Shown in pieces: positions 10,199 to 20,865 of a DNA stretch of 64,000 bases. The DNA lies in assembly GCA_033296885.1 (NCBI GenBank), contig MU863976.1, forward strand, positions 1 to 64,000, in the 5' to 3' direction. A program made the translations under genes and the position numbers. This stretch comes from Triangularia verruculosa. Its lineage: Eukaryota > Ascomycota > Sordariomycetes > Sordariales > Podosporaceae. Position 1 is the first letter of the stretch; every line of letters begins with the position of its first letter. The notes beneath the pieces are model-generated. The model was not told the origin of the DNA, did not search any database, and worked only from the letters and a program-made list of their open reading frames with translations.

Positions 10199-12300
10199 CT
10201 TTCTTACTGAATATTCAATACCCGTTGAGTCGATTAAGCTTGTTTGTTTCTGGTCCGAACAAGTTCAACTGGATTAGAAGACCCGTTGGACCCAACGAGC
10301 ATCATCTCACGACCACGTGGAGGTGAGAAGTTTGGCCTTAAGTCTTGTCGGAGTATGTGGTGAGAACGGAACAATCCGGTGGTCGACAAAGAAGCCGTAC
10401 AGGTGAGTTCGACCCCTGATATCAAGTTTTGAGTATCCCGCCCGCCTCTTTATGGCGGCTCAGTGGGTGTGAATGAGAGGCCCTACGCCACATCCACCCT
10501 CTCTTTGGTCTCCAACAAAGCCAACCGATATCAACCTTTAGCATTATTAGACCTTGGTCTCCGCTCGCCCTCAAATGAGACTCGATCAAGTCGCTGGCCA
10601 TGACGTTGATATCGTCCGATTGACGGGCTTCAGGCCAGATGAAGTCTTCTCTTCACCTCTGTTGCTTGAAGGTTGGTCAACTCAACTTCAGACTTTCCGG
10701 GACTGCCGCAAGCCTGGAAACCTCCATACACCAGCCGCTCCTGCCGTCTCCTACACAGATGATAACCTCTTCTTTTGTCTTGGCTCGAAGAACCTCAGCG
10801 TATTCGTACCGAGTTGCCCGCTGTACCCCCTCTTTCTCTCAGCAAAGATGCTGCACCAAGCCATTCCGCCGCTTCTCTCAAAGGTCAATGTAGCAATTTG
10901 TTTCGAGAAGAATGAGTGTGTTAATGTGAGTTTACTGATCTTGCAACGGCATAATTCTGGGAGAGTATTATAAGCAACACCGAGAAAGTAAGAGTTGATG
11001 GAACTGAGAAGAGACGTCCATGCCAGGGCAAGTCGCCAGTCCTTCGCATGCACTCTCACGTACCTTCCCACCAGCTTTAATGCGCTTTCCCGTGTAATTG
11101 TATGTACCTGCCAGTTCGTACACTACCTTGTTCACAGGTGCTCCCACAACGTCATCGACCCATCATCTCCAACCCCTAGCCCACTCCTCCTAGACCACCT
11201 CACATGTCCAATCCGCATACTACCTCACTGACCTCATCCAAGACATATTCATTCATCCACAAGTAGATAGCCGAACAACGTGGCCGGCCTCCCCCACAAA
11301 GACTCACGGCATGACCCGTCCCATGTTCATTACCTGCTGCCATCGGCCTCACCGACCCGTCACACACCTCTCAGGCACCCGTTCCATGTCAATGCCCTCC
11401 ACCCTTCTTCACACATCATCACTTCTGTCTGACCGGCCCGTCCGTCTCCCCTCCCCGATCCCACGTGGAAAATAAATCCCATCAAAGAAGTGACGCTATT
11501 GTCATCACCGTATCTGGACAGCGGACATCACGGCGTCTGCCACGTTTTGTTTCATGAGTTCATCCGAGCTAATCCGGTCGAATCGGGACAGAAAGTTGGA
11601 GGGTAGGGTCGTCGGATGATGTAATCTCTTTCACCTCGAGCTGACCTCTTTACGCTGAACAAGAATGGACCATACCGATCGGTCCCTTCAGATCCAGCCA
11701 TTGGCTCTTATATTTGATGCGTGAAACAGATGCTGGAGCACTTGACGCCAGTTTCATCATCGCAGATCTTTAGTGATTTGGCTTGACAAGTTCATCGGCG
11801 ATCGATCGGCGAGGTCAACTTTCACAACTTCAGATGATGTAACGCATCGCGCTCATTGATGATTGATTGCCCTCTCAGATACCACAATTCGACTACAGTG
11901 TTCAACTCAGCATCTGACAGCATCCACCACCCACTCATCCCTTCACCACTTGACCTCGTTACCCCTTTTCAGCACATTCGCAGATACATCCAGACATAAA
12001 ACCCCCACAAAACCAAGTCTACAAAATGGCCATCCAAAATCCTGTCTTCTCTTCTAATGATGCGATATCCCCCTCCACGTCGTCGAGTTTCCACCGCCTG
12101 AGTTTCTTCGATTCCTCTTTTTTAACCATCCATAACCAAACACACACCTAGGTACGGTAGATCGATATCCTGTCTCCAACTCCGCGCGCCTCATAACGTT
12201 GCCCAGCTGCGGAAACCAACAACGGGAAAAAAAATGTTTTTGCTCGCGGCAACGGCAAACCCATCATTCTCGTCCTCCCCTATTGCCTTCCCACATGTTC
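10199..12300. other. Gene-poor stretch, left part
   Basis: Upstream region of the coiled-coil protein gene. Scattered frames below 140 codons on both strands show no coding bias or motif. The sequence is of mixed composition with C-rich stretches around 11150-11460. Nothing is confidently identified. Confidence 0.4.
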
Positions 12301-12894
12301 GCCTCCTCCAAACCCCCCTGGTACGCTTCTAGCAAGTAATCTAGGTCGGCACCGTTCTATGGGGTTTCTCTTGGTAGGTTAAAGGTGAGATAGGTGCGGA
12401 ACCATGAGGAGAGAGAGCCAGCAGAGGGAAGCATAGGTAGCTGTCGAAGAACCGAGAGCTGGGATCCGGGGTTTTCCTTGATTCTCGAGCTGCCCGAACA
12501 GAGTAAGGACCGTGATGTCCCTTGCATTTGGTTTTTGCCCAAAAAGCGGGCGTGACTTGGACGCGATGGTTGAGCTGTCTGGAGGTAGGTACCTTCGACG
12601 GGCAGGCCGCGGCGCATTCTTCGCATCAGCTTATGGGTCACCGTCTGTGAATCTTTTTGGTTGGCAGGTCGTCCACCGCATCGAATTCTGAGAAACTTTC
12701 GAGGCCATTCGTCTTCTTGGTGCAGATGTCTAGGATGACGCTCCGCTAGGTCGGTTGACGGGGAATGATAAGAAGGTGCCGAGGTAGGTCAGGATGGTGT
12801 AGACCTCTTGGTTGGTTTAAAAGGTGGGTTGTAATTGGTACCCAAGGTACAGGTGTTAAAGGTTGGTATTTGAAGAATTGACATATATATAACA

Positions 12895-13101
12895 TTTCCA
12901 ATCCATCACACTCCAGAACCATCAACTCTGGCATGAAGAACCATCAAATCATCAAACAAACCATCAACGAACATGCCCCCTATCAAGCTTGACATCCCCA
13001 ATGCTTGCTACTCTGCGCGGCGTGTTTTTTGATGATTTGTTTGTATTTTGATGGTTGTTGATGCCAGAGTTGATGGTTCTGGAGAATGGTGGATTGGGAA
13101 G
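12895..13101. repeat. Imperfect inverted repeat (fold-back element)
   Basis: Arms at about 12895-12968 and 13034-13101 are reverse complements with a few mismatches. A perfect 24-nt core pairs 12911-12934 with 13061-13084. The loop is about 65 nt. Both arms encode the same short peptide start (MPELMVLE) reading outward. A second small hairpin (TTGCACACCA and its complement around a T run) lies just right at 13106-13135. It could be a MITE-like fold-back or an inverted duplication. Confidence 0.7.
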
Positions 13102-14263
13102 AATATTGCACACCATTTTTTTTTGGTGTGTGCAAGTCTTTTATCATGGCTCAAATATACTTTGCATGGCGTTTGATGGCTTGTCATGGCTTTTTTATGG
13201 TTTGCTATCGCCGTTCGTATTCAAGTATACTACGGGAGTGACGGGGTTCTTGCTTCGGTGGGAACAAGCCAAACCCCTAGATCGCGACGGCACACCCGTG
13301 GTTGACGCTCGGTGAAAAAAGCCACACTGGTAGACCTAGCGTAGTAGCTAGATTGTATGACGAACATTGGGCACGATCTGACTCTCCCGAGCAAATCCTG
13401 GCCATGGCTTGGGGTTCTGGACTTTGATTTGCCACAGCTTGAGGAGGAGGAATTTCCCTTGGAACTGCGCTTCTCAAACTTCCCGGTTGGGGTGGTCAGC
13501 CGGGAAGGATCCGTCTGGAATGAGTTGCGCCACCTTTGGAACGGAAATGACTTGGCGGTGGTCGTCTTCGTCATATGGTGCCGGAGTCGATGGCTGTCGG
13601 GGGTGCGCGGCGGGTCTCCGTCGGTGGTGGTATCTTGCTTTGGGCAGCATCAAGGGCATCTTTGGTGACGAATGATCTCGGTAGATTGAGGCTGGTCCCA
13701 CGGAAACCGTTCCCAGCCGTCCTGCTTCTTCTCCTGCTATAGGTGTGGAATAAGCAAAAGGTGAGCTTATCACTGCTCGTAGGTTGTCGTCCGATGGTAT
13801 GTGATAGTTCGAGTTGCTCAGCCAACGATACTTGTGTGTAAGATGCAGTGAATGCTATTGAAGTCGGTAGGTGGTAGTTCCAGAGACGAGTCGGCTTTCC
13901 AGGTGCATGTGCGGTCTTGAAGACCAATCTTTGAACAGAAAGGTATATATATCTCCCACACTCGCCCATCTCTTCCTCCTCATCCATGATTCAACACCCA
14001 CCCCAAGGATACAAGATCAACACCGTTTAGTATGTAGAGTCGCAAGCAGCCACCGCAGAAATTAACACACCCCAACATTGAATCTTCACCACAAACCCAA
14101 AGACTTTTCACAATACATCTCCTCCCATACATTCACATCGACAACTCCTCAACACCATCCCCAACATTGAAACACCTGCCTGCATCAGAAGTAAATCCTC
14201 CACCAACCACATATTGTTAACATCAGACCACCCTTTCCCCGTTATTTTCATCTCATTGCTTGT

Positions 14264-14620
14264 TCATCTGCACCCTTTCTCAAGCACACTTCCCTCCCCG
14301 TAAGGGTCAGAGAGGTCTTTCGGAGAAGAGGCACGTACAGTGACAACATGGTTGCAGTCATAGCACTTCTGCTTGTACAGCTGAAGGCACTCCTCGGCGA
14401 GATGCTTCTTTTGTTAGGTAGGGTGGTTGTGCGGGAGCTTCTGCTGAATACCGCGAACCAGTGAATCGCATCTGTCGCACTTCCAATGGCATTCCTCTCT
14501 GTGTTGAGGTATATCGTCGGCTCGTTTTTTCTGGTTCTCGAGTGCTTCAGGGGTCCTGCTCTTCGGAATGACAGGGTAGCTGACCGGGTAGGTGACAGGG
14601 TAGGTGTCTGTCGTTGCATT
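14264..14620 (-). pseudogene. Possible Cys-rich gene fragment with in-frame stop
   Basis: One minus-strand frame is open from 14620 to 14264 except for a TAA at 14414-14416. It reads a TYPVTYPVSYPV repeat, then HREECHWKCDRCDSLVRG before the stop and HLAEECLQLYKQKCYDCNHV after it. The paired CxxC and Cys/His spacing on both sides looks like a zinc-binding module. No splice pair removes the stop cleanly. Alternatives are an unrecognised intron, a sequencing error, or chance. The family is not recognised. Confidence 0.3.
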
Positions 14621-15018
14621 TCAAGAGGTAGATAAGGCTGGGTAGGATAGACAGCCGGTGATTGTGAAGGTGGGATTCTCCTTTCAGAGAATGTTGTTGA
14701 AAAAAAAGGGGGTATATATAAGCAACGTAAAGAGCACTCTCTGCCTGAGTTAGGTATTCCACACATGGATATCGTCTCCAAGTTGACAGCAGGTTCAGTC
14801 TCACAGGCCTTGTCTCTCCCTGGATAATTCTGTCGCACAGACTCCAATGCCGTTCTGTCGATATTGGGCGGCTAACTTGCACGCTGGTCGCGGAGACGAA
14901 TGTTCTCCTCCCGACGGCGCTGTCTTCCACAGGAGCGTCCTGTGATGACTGGCCACGCCGGAGTAACCGTGAGAGGTGTAAGGTAATGGCAGTGCGGCGG
15001 ATGGCATCTTGTCGCTCA

Positions 15019-15423
15019 TCATGTCTGGTGTGTCTGAATATATATAAGAAGGAAGTGTCGCCAAGGTTGATCTCCCATGTCTTCGGAGACCGGTCTTCTC
15101 GTTTGACCGAGCACTGTGAAGTTCTGCGGTTGCGCTCCGAGCAAACCAGGTGAGGTGGGACCGTACCGGCCACATTCGTCGCAGGAGTCACTTTCTGGAC
15201 AAAATGAAACCTCAAAGCAGGTAGGAAGGCTCCTACAACAGGGTTAGCATATGCTAATGGAGGCAAGGACCAGGTCTGCTCCTTACCTGGGACTGCTCCC
15301 GAAGCATTCTTCTGGAATTTTGCCGAGCAGAAAGGACACCGCGCCTGGGACTTCATCTTGGCGTGGTGTGCTGGGGCGCGCCATAAGGCTATGATTGATT
15401 TGCCGGTTGGTAGCAAAGATCAT
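15019..15423 (-). CDS. Candidate small spliced gene, unknown
   Basis: Reading leftward: TATA block at 15589-15597, a possible 5' UTR intron 15499-15433 (GTAAGT donor, CTGACTAA branch, TACAG acceptor), ATG at 15423, exon 15423-15287, intron 15286-15233 (54 nt; GTAAGG, TGCTAAC, TTGTAG), exon 15232-15019. The joined frame is 116 residues with Cys residues and a CDEC motif (SDSCDECGRYGPTSPG). A second frame starting at the ATG near 15354 (MKSQARCPFCSAKFQ) is also open across the same intron and has a CPFC motif, so the true frame is uncertain. Two canonical introns in a row support transcription of this strand. No family is recognised. Confidence 0.35.
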
Positions 15424-15495
15424 GTCTAGGTACTGTACGATTTAGTCAGATCACCGCAGTTGGCACCAAACAGAAGAGAAGTAGAGTGTTTACAC

Positions 15496-15807
15496 TTACT
15501 GTTCGGTCCAAGGTAGGTAGGTGAGGTGCGCTTGTCCCAGCAGGTTTGGTTGGTGGTAGGTGAAAAGAAAGTCATAGTGAAGTGGTACATATATATAGAA
15601 TATGGTAGAATCCTTGGACCAAATGAACAGATGGCGTTCAATGTTCTCGAAGCGATGTAACATGTCAGTGGACATCGTGTTGTTGACTGTCATGACTTGG
15701 AAGAGTGCTAGGTTCTCATCGTTGGTCTTGTAGGTGTTGTTGACCTTCATGGTCTGGAAGAGGGCCAAGTTCTTCTTGTAGGTGTCGTCACGCAGAAACA
15801 TTGGCAT
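15496..15807 (-). CDS. Short ORF with internal duplication, possible exon or fragment
   Basis: 103 codons from an ATG at 15807. The first 65 codons use almost only C/G-ending codons, as real genes of this organism do. Residues about 8-45 contain a tandem duplication: KNLALFQTMKVNNTYK followed by ENLALFQVMTVNNTMS. Towards its end the frame runs through the TATATATA block at 15589, where the codon bias is lost, so the real coding part may end or splice before it. No homologue is recognised. Confidence 0.3.
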   Translation of the reverse strand: MPMFLRDDTYKKNLALFQTMKVNNTYKTNDENLALFQVMTVNNTMSTDMLHRFENIERHLFIWSKDSTIFYIYVPLHYDFLFTYHQPNLLGQAHLTYLPWTEQ

Positions 15808-16067
15808 CCACTCCAGTGCTCTTGATGCGGTGTCTCTGAGCTAGGTCTCTTGACGAGGTTAGACATTGAGAGCATTTGCCTTAGACATGTCAGCCGATAA
15901 CTCAGATCATGAAGAACGGCACAGCTGAGGTACTTGCTTAGGTGACAAGAGGTTCCAGCACAAGTATGCGGATCGAATACACTTTGTGTATAGAGTCATC
16001 TACCTCCTGGATCTCCCTGAGGTGCAGCAGACGATGACGGCCACAACGACGGGAGGTAGGTGTGTGT

Positions 16068-16343
16068 CTAGGAGACGGCATCACCGTTGTTGCCGCCCTC
16101 CCCCACGAAGACCCGGTCTTGAAATGTTGGACTACGTCTTGCTTTGACCCTAGGTTTGTGTGCAGGTAAAGAGGGCATCGGTGGCATCGGTGGCATTGGC
16201 GGCATTGGTGGCATGGAGGTGTGAGGTGGGCATCTTGAGACTGAGAGGTCCCAAGGCGGAGACAATTGTGTAATGAAGTGACATATATATAAGTCAAAAG
16301 GCTGATGCTGAGAACTGTAGTGGTGGAAGTTCAAGTTGGCCAT
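16068..16343 (-). other. Short frame with MPP repeats, doubtful
   Basis: An open frame of 91 codons contains four tandem Met-Pro-Pro units (near 16220-16180) encoded by a degenerate 9-nt repeat and spans the TATATATA block at 16283. Another ATG after the block (around 16229) gives a different short frame. It may be a small gene downstream of that TATA box or a chance frame in a repeat. Confidence 0.2.
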
Positions 16344-16400
16344 CTGGGTCGGTTGAAGCTGTATTTATGTCTTGAAAGAAGGGTTGCCAACGTCAACTTA

Positions 16401-16719
16401 TTGATACCTAGATGGCCAGGCGCCTGTGTGGCCAGCAACATGCATGTTGGACAAACAGACATATGCAGCACAGCGATTTTTTGAAGACAGAAACACTCAT
16501 CATTGGAACCTCTTGTTAGTATGTTCCCTTAGATAGCACAACAAACAGAAAATCAACGATCGCATTGGTATAATCTTCCCTATCCTCCCTTGCCCTATCA
16601 CCTTCCTCTTCCTGTCCTCAGCTCAACTCTTGGCCATCCATAAAACATTACAAAAAAAGCAAGTCCCATTCCTTCGTGACAGACATCTTTCCTATACGTC
16701 GTGCCCCGCCCATCCCATC

Positions 16720-16772
<53 letters not shown>

Positions 16773-17012
16773 CAAGCAAGACAACGACCAAACAGCAACC
16801 CGCAGGTAACAAAGACAAAACAAAAAAAGAGAAGAGAGAGAGTTAGACGCCCATATGTCACACATAGTAGTCACACACACAAACAAAGCTGCAGCTTCGC
16901 AACCCCTCCTCTCTGGCTTCCCCCAAACAACCCCTCATTCATATCCGTAGTATCCTGGTATCATTGTTGTTTTTGTTCCACCACCATCACATCTTGCACA
17001 AGATGGCATAAT
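16401..17012. other. 3' region of acyl-CoA synthetase gene
   Basis: Non-coding. It contains a pure poly-A run at 16723-16770 on the plus strand and AC-rich DNA around 16862-16890. The apparent poly-Phe and poly-Lys frames here are artefacts of the homopolymer. Confidence 0.5.
16723..16770. repeat. Poly-A homopolymer, about 48 nt
   Basis: An uninterrupted A run on the plus strand. No target-site duplication is obvious on its flanks, so a retrotransposed poly-A tail is not shown. Confidence 0.9.
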
Positions 17013-19219
17013 TTATTGGCCGTAGGCCTTGGCGACCTCCTTCTTGTACTTCTCGAGAATGCCTCTGCGGTTGAGCTTCTGGGCAGCGGTAACAAGGCCC
17101 TGTTCTAGTGATTAGTAGTCCGTGTCAGAGAAGGGGAGCACAGGAAAAGAACCCACATTCTGAGGAGTCCACTCATCCTCAACAACAACAACACCATCGA
17201 TGATCTCAATGCCGGAGAGACCACCGGCACGGCCCTGGGCCTGAAGCTCCTTGAGAATGGCGCTGTGCAGCTTCTTATCATGCACAAGAGCCTCAACATT
17301 GTCGCCCTGGACACCATGCTGAGCAGCCAAGTTCTTCAACGCTGGCTCAGCCGGCACAATGATGGCGATGGGCTTGGCCTGCTCGGCATCGGCGTACACG
17401 CAGATGTTGGCGACAACGGGGACGGATCGGTAGATGGACTCGAGCTTCTCGAGAGCAATGTATTCGCCGTTGAGGGTCTTGACCAAGTTCTTCTTGCGGT
17501 CGATGATCTTGAGATGGCCGTTCTTATCCCACTCGCCAATATCACCAGTCTTGAACCAACCGTCGGGGGTGATGGCCTCGGCCGTCTCCTTCTCGTTCTC
17601 GTAGTACTCCTTGAGCACCGTGGGGCCGCGCAGCCAGATCTCACCCTGGGGGTTGGGCTTGTTGGTGGCAAAGTAACCGGCATCGGCGAAATCGACCAGC
17701 TTGGCTTCGACGGCGGCAGGCATGGCGCCAATGGAGTCGGCAGACCACTGCATGGGATCGTGGAGAGTGCCCATGGCGGTAGTCTCAGTCAAGCCATAGC
17801 CAATGATCATGGGAGCAATGGCGAAGCTGATAAACTTTTGGGTCTCCTTGGACACGGGGCCACCGGCGCTGAGGCACAGTCTGAGGCGTCCGCCAGTGGC
17901 TTCCTTGATCTTCTTGAAGACAACAGCATCCAAAAGACCGCTGCCGGGAAGGCCAGCATACATCAGCCTCTCCTTGAGGCCGAGAGCACCCCAGAAGAGG
18001 TTGCGCACGATGGGGCTACCAGCATTAACCTTGCCAACAATACCCTTCTTGACAGTCTCCCACACGGCAGGAACACCGATCAAAATACTAGGCTTGAACT
18101 CGCGGATATCGCCGTTGCAGTTGCGAACCGAGGCATCGGAGAGCGTCTTCGGGTTACCGTAGCCGAGAGTGGAACCCCACCAGAGAGCGGCGTGCTCGAA
18201 AACGAACTCGAGAATGTGGGCCAGAGGTAGGTAGGTAAGGAGACCATCACCGGGGCCGATATATGGCTGGACGATAGCGCTAGCGCCAGAAACTAAAAGA
18301 TGAGAAGATTAGCCGACTGTAGCGGGCGGATCGAAGCTTGAACATGCTTACCGGCAGCAACAACAGATCTGTGGGTAATGGGTACGCCCTTGGGGGTACC
18401 GGTAGAGCCAGAGGTGTACATGATGCAGCACAGGTCCTCGGCGGTGGGAGGAACGGGCTCGACGGGGTTCTCCTTGCCGAGGTTGACGAGCTCGTCAAAG
18501 CTGAGGATGTTGATGTGAGGGTAGGCCGCCTTGAGCTTGTCGACGTGGTCCTGATTGACCTGGTGCTGGCTGTTCCAGATGACCGCCTGGACAGAGGTGG
18601 CAACAGCCAGGACATTGGTGAGGGTAGGCAGCAGATGGGGATCGAGGAAGATAGCTTTGGCCTTGGTGGCCACCATGGAGTATCTGAGACCCTCCTCGCC
18701 GAGGGTATCGTAGGCTGTCACGATGGGCATGCTCTGCGAGGCAGAGCCGTGAGCAGTAGCCAGCCAGTTGGCGCTGGTGGCAGCGTAGATGTGGACGCGA
18801 TCGGCCTTCTCGAGGCCAATCTTGCGCAGACCGGAGCCAACCTGCAGAATCAACTGCTCGTACTCAGTGTAGCTGAAGTACTCGTAGGGGCTCATCTCAA
18901 AAAAGGTCCATGACTTCTCCACCTCGGTCTCAACACCGTCCACAATCTTCTTGATCTTCTTCTTGTCCTGGTGTGTCCGGACGAGCTTGCGGGACCCCAC
19001 GCACTTGGCATTGCCGTACTTGGCGACAGCGGTGCGAACAAGCTCATAGACGGTGGTGACATCAGGAGCCGGGCGCTCGACGAAGTCTGGGATAGCCAGA
19101 GGTATTCTGCGGACTGGGGTCTCACCCTCGACGGGAGTCTGGCCTGGCACTTCCAACGTGAAGGGGCCCTTCGCGGACATTCGCGGAAGCAGCTGGATGG
19201 GCGACGATGCCTTGGCCAT
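17013..19219 (-). CDS. FAA1: Long-chain fatty acid CoA ligase
   Basis: Three exons: 19219-18352, 18292-17157 and 17099-17013, 696 residues. Introns of 59 nt (GTAAGC, CGGCTAAT, TTTAG) and 57 nt (GTGGGT donor, CTAATCACTAG, acceptor ACAG) keep the frame. The enzyme activates long-chain fatty acids with ATP and CoA. Visible motifs are the AMP-binding P-loop YTSGSTGTPKG (about residue 264), the adenine-binding YGLTETTAMG (about 455), and the FACS signature GWFKTGDIGEW with DRKKNLVKTLNGEYIALEKLE (about 530-565). The C-terminus ends in KKEVAKAYGQ. An in-frame TTG lies two codons upstream; the ATG at 19219 is used. Length and motifs match the fungal Faa1/Faa4 group; the exact paralogue is inferred. 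Confidence 0.93.
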
Positions 19220-20865
19220 TGTCAATTATGTTTTTGTGCGGTATTAGAGATTCGGCCGGTGGACGCGATCGACGGTATGTAGACGACAAAAGAGAGGTCG
19301 ACGCCGAGAACCAGAACCTTCTTTGTTCCGAGTTTAAGCTTGAGCTGGGGAGGTCGGATGGATGCCCGTCGAAACGATCCAGCGAGGGGACCAGGCAGGG
19401 AGAAGGTAGGTAGGACTTGGAGGAGAGGGAGAGTAGCAAGAGTTCAGAACAGAGAGACAGAAACAGAGTCAGGGAGCCAAGGGGTTTTTGACAAGCTGGG
19501 TCCTTGGTGGAGAGGGCGAAACAAAGGCGACGGGAAGGGCAGGAAGTCTTTCGCACCTCGAGGTTTTGGGGGAGCTCCCTGGCCCATGCACACCCTGGCA
19601 TCCTGGCACCCTGGCCACCCTGCTGACCCCTGCTCATTGCCTTTTTCGGCTGGCCCTTCAGTGCGCCAGTCTCCCTCTTGCCTAGCCCACTAGACTCGCC
19701 GCCCGGGGCCTAGGGGCGCGTCCTGGCAGGCTCGGCAGCCTGGGCGGCCGCTCCACCTTCAAAGCTTTCCAGGCCATGTCACAGTGCCTTTTTTTGGCGA
19801 AATGGCCACCGTCCATCGACGCATCTCCGATCATACCCGGTGAGGATAATATGCCAAACTACCTAGGCTTCGAAAAAAAACCGACGACACGACACATGAG
19901 GGCCACACGCGAGGAAACCACAGCAAAACCTTAAATCCGAGTTCCTGGCGAAGCTGCCCAGATACTGGCTAGCACGGTGGTTTGTGCAGCAGGTTCAGGG
20001 CCGCACGCGGGACAGATCGCGATTCCAGCATCAGAAAAACGGACTCGAAAAGTCCACCATCGCCCTCCGTTTCCGCTTGTTTGCGACACCTCTGCTGTAA
20101 AGAGAAACGAAGAGAAGAGCCAAGCCGAGGCGCATCTCTGAAATTGCAGAATGCAGCAGCCACACTGTCGAAAAGACAGAAAAGGGCCTCGGTCTGTTGG
20201 ACTGGCTGACACCCTCGTGATCGGCTTGCTCTCGTCCATCTTCCTGGCACCAGAACTCAGCCCCGACACCACGCACCAGCTATGCGCCAATGCTGAACGG
20301 TTGGACTTGAGTTCTGGCGGCTTCAAGCCAGAGGCACTCAGCAGACTGCTTGGCACAGGTCTTGGAGGTCCGCGTCGGTGCGTCTTCCCCGCATCTTGAC
20401 CCCCCATCTCCCCAAGCACTTCGCTGATAGCTGCTCCACCTCTCAACCAAAAAGTCTGAAGGTCTTCCCGTCGGATCGTTCCAGCTCGGGTTCCCCCTCC
20501 TTTCAGGGCTGGGCACGCCAAATGAGCGCCTGCTCTGCATTCGCCAGATGGAGTCGCTGGTCACGACGGCCTCTCTCTATTTGCTACAGCCTGCGTTCCA
20601 GTGCTTCTCTCGGCGCATGATGCAATAAAGCACCACCATAAACTACGGAACTGAATTTGTGGGAGCCCCGGACGCGCCAATCCACACTATTCCTCGCCTC
20701 CGCATTTCTAAAATTGCACTAACTCGCCCAGAACCGGCCCTGTCAGTCAGTCAGAGGGTGTCGCCCTTCGTCTTGTCCTGCCTTTGCCTGTCGTTTGATA
20801 GGATCACTTGTCCAGCAGGAATTCAGCCATCAGCCACCAACCAACCACCGTTTTGTGAACCCGCA
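19220..20865. other. Divergent promoter region, FAA1 / RKM5-like
   Basis: 1.6 kb between two divergently transcribed genes. Frames of up to about 196 codons are present on both strands but overlap each other, lack motifs and have mixed codon use. No RNA gene is recognised. Confidence 0.4.

Larger units (their letters stand above)
12300..16400. other. Gene-poor region with repeated TATATATA elements and gene-like fragments
   Basis: Six TATATATA blocks lie at about 12883, 13944, 14713, 15038, 15589 and 16283. Three of them (12.88, 15.59 and 16.28 kb) share a following motif on the minus strand, TATATATGT, then a C/A-rich stretch with TTCA. GGTAGGT motifs recur. Between the blocks are minus-strand stretches with strong C/G-ending codon bias, some broken by single stops, for example a frame near 13550-13365 with one TGA. 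The simplest reading is a cluster of small, fast-evolving or decaying minus-strand genes with strong TATA boxes. No transposon protein or known family is visible. Confidence 0.4.

Noticed and set aside
10554..11231. Plus-strand frames up to 139 codons
   Set aside because: No ATG context, splice structure, motif or codon bias; overlapping frames on both strands look alike.
16723..16770. Retroelement poly-A tail
   Set aside because: No target-site duplication or retroelement coding sequence is visible nearby.
16598..16861. Poly-Phe (minus) and poly-Lys (plus) frames
   Set aside because: Produced by the 48-nt poly-A run.
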